A DNA stretch of 5,275 nucleotides from an uncultured Eubacteriaceae bacterium (GTDB lineage: Bacteria > Bacillota > Clostridia > Lachnospirales > CAG-274), in NCBI GenBank assembly GCA_947565475.1, contig CANOGI010000161.1:1-5275 (forward strand), given 5' to 3'. A program made the position numbers and the translations under genes. Below the pieces are notes generated by a model. That model was not told where the DNA came from. It saw nothing but the letters and a program-made list of their open reading frames with translations, and made no database searches. Each line of letters begins with the position of its first letter. Position 1 is the first letter of the stretch. Below, piece after piece: positions 1 to 4,593 of this stretch.

Positions 1-1
1 G

Positions 2-82
2 GTTTATGAGGGTATATGTGAACTTCTCCCCATATCTAAAATGCCGGAAAAGCCCAGAAATACAGGCTATTCCGACATATAA
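2..82 (+). CDS. Possible C-terminal tail of an unidentified rightward gene (partial)
   Basis: A frame is open from the left edge to a TAA stop at 80-82 and reads 26 residues ending in PRNTGYSDI. Its end faces the leftward gene that stops at 214, and the bidirectional terminator at 135-185 lies between them, as expected for two convergent genes. Against this, a second rightward frame is also open from base 3 to a stop at 90-92 and a leftward frame is open too, so the coding signal is weak. The segment also contains an imperfect inverted repeat (41-78). I do not recognise the peptide. It may instead be a structured non-coding repeat; the call rests mainly on context. Confidence 0.3.
   Translation, partial: VYEGICELLPISKMPEKPRNTGYSDI
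41..78. repeat. Imperfect inverted repeat / hairpin
   Basis: The arms pair as ATG, then CGGAA, then AGCC against GGCT, TTCCG and CAT, with two single mismatches and a 10-nt loop around 55-64. The stem is richer in G+C than the surrounding DNA. There is no T-tract on either side, so it does not look like an intrinsic terminator; that job is better done by the hairpin at 135-185. It may simply be a feature of a coding tail. Confidence 0.35.
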
Positions 83-134
83 GAATTTCTAAAGAGATAA
101 TCTAAAATTACCAATAGTTTTATACTAAAACACT

Positions 135-185
135 AAAAAAAATCACCTCAAGATAACTTTTATAAGTTAATGAGGTGATTTTTTT
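135..185. terminator. Bidirectional intrinsic terminator between convergent genes
   Basis: An eight-base stem TCACCTCA (143-150) pairs perfectly with TGAGGTGA (171-178). Inside it a second stem, TAACTT (154-159) with AAGTTA (164-169), closes a four-base loop. An A-run (135-142) lies on one side and a T-run (179-185) on the other, so the hairpin is followed by a U-tract whichever strand is transcribed. It would end the solute-binding-protein gene reading leftward and any gene arriving from the left edge. Confidence 0.88.
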
Positions 186-213
186 ACAAAATTAATAATG
201 AATAAAATACAAA

Positions 214-1029
214 TTACTCAATTCCAAATTGCTTAATATATCTGTCTATAGTACCGTCTTTAAGCCATATTTTAATATATCGGTCAATAGCTGATGAAAG
301 TTCAGAACCTTTTTTCGTAGCGACACCATACTCTTGAGGAGCAAAAGAATCTTTTATGTAACTGCGGTTTTCTGTTTTAAAATTGGCGAGAATTGATTTA
401 TCAACACAAAAAGCGTCTATAATTCCTGATTCCATAGCACTGGAAATAACGGGATAATCTCCAAACTGGTCAAACACTATACCTTTCTCATTAAACGATG
501 AAATATCAAACTCTTTCGCGGAATCAGGAACTTTATAGTCTCCCAAAAGCCCTTTTTCACTCATTGCTTTTACAAGATTATAAGCTGACGTGGATCCTTT
601 CGCCACACCTATTTCCTTTCCTAAAAGCCCAGAAAGGTCAGTAATTTTGTCATCATTTTCCACAAGAACGGTAACAACGTCTGTATAATACGGAGTAGAG
701 AAATCCCAATTCTTTCTTCTTTCATCAGTAATAGTAAATGTAGCGATTACACAATCGACTTCACCTGAGTCAAGAAGTTCTGTCCTTGTCGCCGCCGTTA
801 CAACTTTAAACTCAACATCGTCATATTCAAGACTTTGAGCGAGTTTCTTTGCGAGTTCGACTTCAATTCCTGTATATTCCCCTGAAACTTTATCTTTATG
901 ACTAAAACCAATAACTGAGTCTTTAATACCAACTTTAAGAACTTTAGGCTCTTCCTCACAACCGGTAAACATTATCAGCGAAATAAAAATAATTGATAAA
1001 ATAAATAAAATTACTTTTTTTATTTTCAT
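214..1029 (-). CDS. Amino-acid-type ABC transporter solute-binding lipoprotein (family 3)
   Basis: This 271-residue protein should capture a polar amino acid or similar small solute outside the membrane and hand it to an ABC permease. Residues 1-23 are a lipoprotein signal: Lys-rich start, hydrophobic core, then F-T-G-C with Cys24 as the lipidated residue. The family-3 signature is present at 54-67 (GIEVELAKKLAQSL). The ligand-binding region follows at 97-115, where TFTITDERR supplies the conserved Thr and Arg104 that in homologues hold the ligand carboxylate, then the usual DFS-PYY. Asp210 in DAFCVD matches the acidic residue that binds the amino group. The length is normal. No permease or ATPase gene lies beside it, so it is an orphan in this window. 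The start is an ATG with a weak AGAAAAGGAT ribosome site about 11 bases upstream. The 237 bp before it (1030-1266) are very A+T-rich with no clear promoter. Family is certain; the substrate is not readable. Confidence 0.95.
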   Translation of the reverse strand: MKIKKVILFILSIIFISLIMFTGCEEEPKVLKVGIKDSVIGFSHKDKVSGEYTGIEVELAKKLAQSLEYDDVEFKVVTAATRTELLDSGEVDCVIATFTITDERRKNWDFSTPYYTDVVTVLVENDDKITDLSGLLGKEIGVAKGSTSAYNLVKAMSEKGLLGDYKVPDSAKEFDISSFNEKGIVFDQFGDYPVISSAMESGIIDAFCVDKSILANFKTENRSYIKDSFAPQEYGVATKKGSELSSAIDRYIKIWLKDGTIDRYIKQFGIE

Positions 1030-1266
1030 AATATTAATCTATCCTTTTCTTATTGTTGTCTTTTAGCATATCTAAAAATAAAATAAGTAAAAATCTAAAA
1101 TAGTAAATGTAACTTAAAAAGAGCTATATAAATATAAAAATTTCTAAGCTATAAAATTATTTTTGATAAAATTAATTAAAACTTTTACATATACTTTTTT
1201 CATATAGAACAAAAAAACAAAATAGTATTTATTAATCGTAAGCATTTTTTAATTTGAATAATCCGT

Positions 1267-2634
1267 CTATTTTTCCGACATTCTCGCGATTTTTTCCATA
1301 TCAGCAATTAATCTACGAGAAAAGTGCTCAGCCTCTTTTAATATTCGTTCCGCTTTTGAATAATCCTCTCTATTCAACGAAGCTATTACATCAGTACCAT
1401 ATTTATGAAATCTTTCATGTTTACTTCCAAGTTCATTCCATATCTCAGTAATTTCAGGTATATTAGGTTTTACAGAATGATAAAAATGCCCAAAACCACA
1501 TTTAGCCGAATCAAGCTGTAACGGACCTACTTTCCTCTCCCCAACCATATTCCTTAAATTATTAAGCCATATATTATGCGCTTCAATAGCGTTTCTAACA
1601 TGTTTAGCAAATTCTCTATTCTCTAACCTAAAAAATGAGTCTCCTGTCATTGAGCCCATTCCCTTTACTGTTTGATCAAGCGTTTTTTCTATATCGACAA
1701 CTGGCTCAATTGATTTCTTTAAATGCTGAATAACCGTATTCATAAAGCCCATACTATCACCCAGCTGTTTTTCCATTTCTAACATAGAATTACTAATTTC
1801 TTTGCTGACAGAAGCTATTGAGTTAATAGAGCTACTAACCTCTGAAACATGCTTTTGATTTTCGTCATTTAATTCCCATACATTTTTTATTTTTTCCGTC
1901 ATTATTTTAAGAGCGTTTATTGTATTCTCAACACTTTTTGTACTTTCTTGTGATGCGATTTTTATACCGTCCACAAATTTACCCATCGTTCCAGTCATTT
2001 CCTGAGTTTGTCTTGATAATTTTCTGATTTCCTCAGCGACAACAGCAAACCCCTTTCCAGCTGCCCCTGCCTTTTCCGCCTCAATAGAAGCGTTTAATGA
2101 TAAAATATTTGTTTGCAAAGATATAGAATCTATTCCTTCGATTACACCATTAATCCGATTAATAAGATTAAACAAATTATCCATATTTTTTTGCATTTCC
2201 ATAGAAATCTCAATCGTTTTGCTTGAAAGTTCTTTTATCGCCGTTAAATCACTCTGTCCCGACTCTATCTTTTTATTTACTTTTTCGGTCTCAGAAGAAA
2301 GTTTAACAATTGTGCTCGTCATCTCATTGTGTTTATTGTTGGATTCTTCCAATGCAATAGAACCGTCCGAACTCGAACCAAAAATGGCCTCAGTAGCTTT
2401 TGTTATATCATGAGATATACCTATAATTTCTTGTGTAAGGTGATTCATTGTTAAATCTAAAGAACTTATCTGCATAACGGCTTTAAGATTCTTCTCAAAA
2501 ACCTCCAAAAATTTTTCTCTTCCAAATAGTAACCTTTGATAAACGTCGTTTAATTCTGGTTCCTGAGAATAATCGTCTTTTTTCAACTCCGCGAGAGACT
2601 TTATAAGTGAACTTTTTTTTCTCAAACTTAACAT
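1267..2634 (-). CDS. Soluble methyl-accepting chemotaxis protein with C-terminal CZB zinc-binding domain
   Basis: A 455-residue cytoplasmic chemoreceptor that would feed the CheA/CheW array. There is no membrane segment. Residues 1-60 are a short helical lead-in without a recognisable sensor domain, and about 60-330 are the signalling coiled coil. The conserved hairpin tip is at 168-207 (QTNILSLNASIEAEKAG, then GKGFAVVAEEIRKLS). The tip carries Ala191 where enteric receptors have Glu. Residues 338-450 form a CZB domain: His353, Cys379 in CGFGHFYH, and His406/His410 in SKHERFHKYG reproduce the 3-His/1-Cys zinc site and its spacing. CZB proteins are known to sense zinc or oxidants such as hypochlorite, so the ligand is probably sensed at this end. 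I chose ATG 2634 because AGAGG lies seven bases upstream. A longer reading from a TTG at 2736 has no ribosome site. No clear terminator follows. Confidence 0.94.
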   Translation of the reverse strand: MLSLRKKSSLIKSLAELKKDDYSQEPELNDVYQRLLFGREKFLEVFEKNLKAVMQISSLDLTMNHLTQEIIGISHDITKATEAIFGSSSDGSIALEESNNKHNEMTSTIVKLSSETEKVNKKIESGQSDLTAIKELSSKTIEISMEMQKNMDNLFNLINRINGVIEGIDSISLQTNILSLNASIEAEKAGAAGKGFAVVAEEIRKLSRQTQEMTGTMGKFVDGIKIASQESTKSVENTINALKIMTEKIKNVWELNDENQKHVSEVSSSINSIASVSKEISNSMLEMEKQLGDSMGFMNTVIQHLKKSIEPVVDIEKTLDQTVKGMGSMTGDSFFRLENREFAKHVRNAIEAHNIWLNNLRNMVGERKVGPLQLDSAKCGFGHFYHSVKPNIPEITEIWNELGSKHERFHKYGTDVIASLNREDYSKAERILKEAEHFSRRLIADMEKIARMSEK

Positions 2635-2884
2635 TTTATAACCTCTTTTCTTTAATTTACTGGGAAATATTAAAACTTTAATTTTTTTCGGCGCTAACTC
2701 ATTTTTAAAATACTCGGATTTTAATTCACATATCAATAACTAAAACCATGATTTATTGAAGAAGTCAAAAAATAACTAAACTCCCAAATTTTCACAATCT
2801 AAAATTATTTTTAACAACTAAAATTAATCAATATTTTCTTAACAGTCAAAAAAATTGGACGTTTTTTACATTTTAGGTCAAAAT
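2635..2884. other. A+T-rich upstream region of the chemoreceptor gene, no gene seen
   Basis: No credible ORF is present. Three copies of AAYAACTAAA lie at 2735-2744, 2771-2780 and 2813-2822. A leftward promoter could be TTGATA with TATTTT 18 bases further on (about 2737-2708), but the match is weak. The strong leftward promoter at 3102-3074 could also supply the chemoreceptor transcript, giving a leader of about 430 nt. The T-run read leftward at 2857-2849 lacks a stable hairpin before it, so I do not call a terminator there. Confidence 0.4.
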
Positions 2885-3067
2885 ATCTATACAGCCAATT
2901 ACTTCTTCAGCGCAGAATGTCGGCAAAATTTAAGCTGTATCGGCATTTTTGCTTTGTAAAAGACTGCTCATTTCTCTTGTCGCCCAATTTATGGTGAATA
3001 TTCCATACTTTAGAAGAGAAAGAGTCTATCCCTGACGAGGTTAAATTGATAGTGTCCTCCTATTAAT
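2885..3067 (-). ncRNA. Candidate structured RNA or leader upstream of the chemoreceptor
   Basis: The segment follows a near-consensus leftward promoter (start site near 3067). It has no ORF with a usable start and is visibly richer in G+C than its flanks. Several helices are possible: CTATC 3026-3030 with GATAG 3048-3052, extended inward by CCT/AGG around loop 3034-3037; TTTCTCTT 2971-2978 with AAGAGAAA 3014-3021, extended past a bulge by GACT/AGTC and enclosing hairpin TATGG 2990-2994 with CCATA 3003-3007; and ATACAGC 2889-2895 with GCTGTAT 2934-2940. GCAAAA 2923-2928 could pair with TTTTGC 2947-2952, forming a pseudoknot with the last helix. I do not recognise any known riboswitch or small-RNA core. 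It could be an independent RNA, a long 5' leader of the chemoreceptor gene, or a decayed repeat. The 3' end is a guess. Confidence 0.35.
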
Positions 3068-3073
3068 GTACAC

Positions 3074-3102
3074 ATTATATCATATTTGAGTTTATAGGTC
3101 AA
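3074..3102 (-). promoter_or_regulatory. Strong leftward sigma-A promoter with extended -10
   Basis: Read leftward, TTGACC (3102-3097) is separated by exactly 17 bases from TATAAT (3079-3074), with TG one base before the -10 box. This is close to the ideal housekeeping promoter. Transcription should begin near 3067 and run into the structured block and possibly on to the chemoreceptor gene. An AGGAGG stretch (3061-3056) sits only about six bases after the predicted start. Confidence 0.78.
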
Positions 3103-3159
3103 GGATTATAAGATGTGTATTAAATAAAGACTGTTAAAGAGTTATTAACTGGTCATATG

Positions 3160-3185
3160 TTTATTAATAGTGGTCTATTAATAAA
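3160..3185. repeat. Perfect 11-bp inverted repeat between divergent promoters
   Basis: TTTATTAATAG (3160-3170) and CTATTAATAAA (3175-3185) are exact reverse complements around TGGT. The arms hold almost no G or C, so an RNA hairpin would be weak and no U-tract follows. A protein-binding site is the better reading. It lies between the leftward promoter and the regulator's promoter, with a shorter palindrome AGTTATTAACT nearby at 3140-3150. Its sequence differs from the two operators at 3245 and 3289, so a different protein would be involved. The rest of 3103-3244 shows nothing else I can name. Confidence 0.45.
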
Positions 3186-3244
3186 ACTGTTACTTTTATA
3201 TAACTGATTTTATCGTATACAAATAAAACTTTTCATTTATTTTT

Positions 3245-3262
3245 TGTAAAGTATACTTGACA
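3245..3262. promoter_or_regulatory. Operator O1 overlapping the -35 box
   Basis: TGTAAAG and CTTGACA flank a central TATA. The arms are inverted repeats with one mismatch, and that mismatch is the G that completes the -35 hexamer TTGACA. Sixteen of 18 positions match operator O2. Binding here would block RNA polymerase. The likely ligand is the helix-turn-helix protein encoded immediately downstream. Confidence 0.75.
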
Positions 3263-3284
3263 TTACTTAATTATATGTTATAAT
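3257..3284 (+). promoter_or_regulatory. Sigma-A promoter of the regulator/membrane-protein operon
   Basis: A perfect TTGACA (3257-3262) and a perfect TATAAT (3279-3284) are 16 bases apart, with TG one base before the -10 box. Transcription should start near 3291, inside operator O2. Such a strong promoter makes sense if it is normally held down by its own product. Confidence 0.9.
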
Positions 3285-3288
3285 AACT

Positions 3289-3308
3289 ATGTAAAGCATA
3301 CTTTACAT
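3289..3308. promoter_or_regulatory. Operator O2 at the transcription start
   Basis: ATGTAAAG (3289-3296) and CTTTACAT (3301-3308) are exact inverted repeats around CATA. The site covers the predicted start of transcription. Its centre is 45 bp from that of O1, a little over four helical turns. Two similar sites bracketing one promoter are typical of self-repressing Xre-type regulators. Confidence 0.78.
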
Positions 3309-3314
3309 AAGAAT

Positions 3315-3319
3315 GGAGG
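3315..3319 (+). promoter_or_regulatory. Ribosome binding site that selects the TTG start at 3328
   Basis: GGAGG lies eight bases before TTG at 3328. The same bases overlap an in-frame ATG at 3313, which has no ribosome site of its own. The position therefore favours TTG, and the resulting protein begins MKNNLEKIRKERG as is usual for this family. Confidence 0.72.
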
Positions 3320-3327
3320 CCTCACCT

Positions 3328-3525
3328 TTGAAAAATAATCTTGAAAAAATTCGTAAGGAAAGGGGGATAAGCCAAGAACATCTTGCAACCGCGTTATCAG
3401 TATCCCGTCAAACAATCAGTTCACTTGAAAACGGAAAATATAATCCTTCGATTTTATTAGCGTTTAAAATCGCAAAGTACTTTTCAATACCAATAGAAAA
3501 AATTTTCATTTATGAGGAGGAATAA
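3328..3525 (+). CDS. Small Xre/Cro-type helix-turn-helix transcriptional regulator
   Basis: A 65-residue DNA-binding protein that is almost all one HTH_3 domain. Residues about 5-60 form the five-helix fold, with GISQEHLATALSVSRQTISSLE giving the turn and recognition helix and NGKYNPSILLAFKIAKYF the following helices. There is no sensor or dimer domain beyond a short acidic tail (YEEE), normal for this compact class. The start is taken as TTG 3328 because GGAGG fits it; the upstream in-frame ATG at 3313 would add five residues lying over the ribosome site. Two near-identical palindromes bracket the promoter, so autorepression is likely. The gene ends two bases before the membrane-protein gene, whose ribosome site lies within its last codons, so the two are surely one operon. 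Target genes outside this operon cannot be read. Confidence 0.95.
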   Translation: MKNNLEKIRKERGISQEHLATALSVSRQTISSLENGKYNPSILLAFKIAKYFSIPIEKIFIYEEE

Positions 3526-3527
3526 TT

Positions 3528-3932
3528 ATGAGTTTAAATAAAAAACTTTTATTGTATATTATTTTTAGTTTAATTGGATTTGGCATATTTATTGGAACAT
3601 TACTTAAAAATTTTGACGACTCATTTTGGAACTCATTTGGGATAGGAATTATTTTTTGCTCAATTATTAATATATATAAAATTTTAAAATATAAAAACAA
3701 CGAAGATTACGCGAAAAAATTAAATATACAAATTAATGATGAACGCAATAAATTCCTATCCGAAAAATCCAAATCTATAGCGTTTTACATTTATATTCTT
3801 ACTATGGGGGTCGGTGTCTTTGTCTCCAGAATATTAAATTACTATATAATAAGCCAAACTTTAGCCTATTCAATATGTGCTTTAATTTTTTTATATTATC
3901 TAAGTTATTTTATAATCAAAAAAAAATACTAA
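3528..3932 (+). CDS. Small four-helix integral membrane protein, partner of the HTH regulator
   Basis: A 134-residue protein of unknown function with four predicted membrane helices at about 7-26, 33-53, 83-102 and 108-130. A polar loop (54-82) contains the motif NDERNKFLSEKSKS, with Asp71-Glu72-Arg73. A DER motif before the third helix is common in small DUF2178-like membrane proteins of Firmicutes that sit next to Xre-type regulators; I infer membership from pattern only. Translation starts at ATG 3528 with GAGGAGG seven bases upstream, inside the end of the regulator gene. It is co-transcribed with the regulator and followed by a hairpin terminator. The pairing suggests that the membrane protein either senses something that relieves repression or is the gene being controlled. 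No enzyme or transport motif is visible. Confidence 0.9.
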   Translation: MSLNKKLLLYIIFSLIGFGIFIGTLLKNFDDSFWNSFGIGIIFCSIINIYKILKYKNNEDYAKKLNIQINDERNKFLSEKSKSIAFYIYILTMGVGVFVSRILNYYIISQTLAYSICALIFLYYLSYFIIKKKY

Positions 3933-3938
3933 ATCTTC

Positions 3939-3970
3939 AGCGTGCCGAAAAAATCGGCACGCTCGTGTTT
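3939..3970 (+). terminator. Hairpin terminator of the regulator/membrane-protein operon
   Basis: AGCGTGCCGA (3939-3948) and TCGGCACGCT (3954-3963) form a perfect ten-base stem with an AAAAA loop, seven bases after the membrane-protein stop codon. The tail CGTGTTT has few T residues, so termination may be incomplete, but the stability and position make this the likely operon end. Confidence 0.72.
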
Positions 3971-4058
3971 ATCTCAAACTATCCGCAATAGCGAACAGCA
4001 AAGATTAAAACGGAGCTCTTTAAAACTATAACTCTTTAAAATTTAGATTTTATATTTT

Positions 4059-4095
4059 TTGACAGCTTAAATATTAAACTTTTTTAATCTATAAT
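4059..4095 (+). promoter_or_regulatory. Weak candidate rightward promoter
   Basis: TTGACA (4059-4064) is followed after 18 bases by TTTAAT (4083-4088). A perfect TATAAT is also present at 4090-4095 but is too far from the TTGACA and has only a poor TTAAAT at the right distance. Either pair would transcribe toward the inverted-repeat element at 4188-4393. Such boxes arise easily in A+T-rich DNA. The rest of 3971-4162 shows only A+T-rich sequence, including CTCTTTAAAA twice with a 16-base period (4016, 4032). Confidence 0.25.
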
Positions 4096-4187
4096 TAATT
4101 ATTATCTTCTTTTTCCAAATATAAAATAACGCTATTATAAAAGCAGTTAAAGAAATTTTTTTATGGGCTTCCTAAAAACTAAGTATA

Positions 4188-4393
4188 TAGTCAAATCACT
4201 TGAAAACCCGAACAAGTTCGGCGACTAAAAATCCTTTTTACTGTGTCATTGTCAGTCGGCGTAGGCTTTCGGCTACGCTCTCCTTCCCAGGACGCATGGG
4301 CGAGCAGTAAAGCGAAGCTTTACGACCAGCCTCTTCCTTGTAAAAACAATTTTTATCCCGCCTCCTTTTGCTCCTTTTCAAGTAATTTGACTA
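4188..4393. repeat. 206-bp inverted-repeat-bounded, GC-rich structured element (MITE-like)
   Basis: The left end 4188-4206 reads TAGTCAAATCACTTGAAAA and the right end 4375-4393 is its reverse complement with a single mismatch. Between them bases 4251-4330 are 60% G+C (48 of 80), against A+T-rich flanks. Small inverted repeats follow one another: CCGAA/TTCGG around 4208-4221, GCGTAG 4259-4264 with CTACGC 4273-4278, CCCA/TGGG around 4287-4300, and GTAAAGC 4307-4313 with GCTTTAC 4317-4323. No transposase or sound gene is inside. A GTG-started frame (4243-4446) and a 21-codon ATG frame (4163-4228) both lack ribosome sites. It could be a non-autonomous mobile repeat, or an RNA domain closed by a long terminal stem. 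Possible 5-bp flanking duplications (ACTAA at 4178 and 4395) do not abut the repeats exactly. Confidence 0.55.
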
Positions 4394-4593
4394 CACTAAA
4401 GAACACAAAAATAAAAGAAATTTTTATAGTCTATAAAATACTCTAATCCTATTTAAATTAAAAATATTTTTTTAATCTAAAATTTTTAACTACACGTATA
4501 AAGTTTTTAGGTACACCTATATTACAGCTCTTCTTTAACAATAATTTTATTAATAACAGCTAAATTTATATTACAAGAAAGAAGGTTTTGTTT
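4394..4593. other. A+T-rich upstream region of the repeat-protein gene
   Basis: A 17-bp palindrome, TTTTATAG and CTATAAAA around one T, lies at 4422-4438 and could be a binding site. TATATT at 4518-4523 could be a -10 box but has no good -35 partner. No terminator or gene is visible. The ribosome site GAAGG at 4581-4585 belongs to the following gene. Confidence 0.35.

Noticed and set aside
1254..1451. Rightward ORF of 65 codons antisense to the chemoreceptor 3' end
   Set aside because: It lies entirely over the conserved CZB-coding region, has no ribosome site and no family features; it is a shadow frame.
2219..2413. Rightward ORF of 64 codons inside the chemoreceptor gene
   Set aside because: Antisense shadow of the coiled-coil region.
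2682..2712. Flagellar sigma-28-like promoter upstream of the chemoreceptor (GCCGAAAA read leftward)
   Set aside because: The -10-like GCCGAAAA is present, but no TAAA lies at the required distance of about 15 bases; the nearest is 11 bases away.
41..2946. Similarity between the hairpin at 41-78 and bases 2918-2946 (ATGTCGG ... CGGCAT)
   Set aside because: Only short blocks agree and the spacing differs; too little to call a repeat family from this window alone.
3022..3052. Hammerhead ribozyme core (CTGACGA on the plus strand)
   Set aside because: The CUGANGA half is present, but the obligatory GAAA partner and a cleavage site are missing.
2634..3070. Known riboswitch in the chemoreceptor leader
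   Set aside because: I looked for the cores of c-di-GMP, TPP, SAM, cobalamin, glycine, lysine, M-box, T-box and guanidine classes and saw none; a covariance-model scan would be needed to exclude distant members.
3506..3700. Leftward ORF of 64 codons
   Set aside because: Overlaps the regulator end and the membrane-protein gene, both of which have strong ribosome sites and sensible products.
4243..4446. GTG-started ORF of 67 codons
   Set aside because: No ribosome site, it crosses the inverted-repeat boundary, and its composition follows the GC-rich hairpins rather than coding preference.
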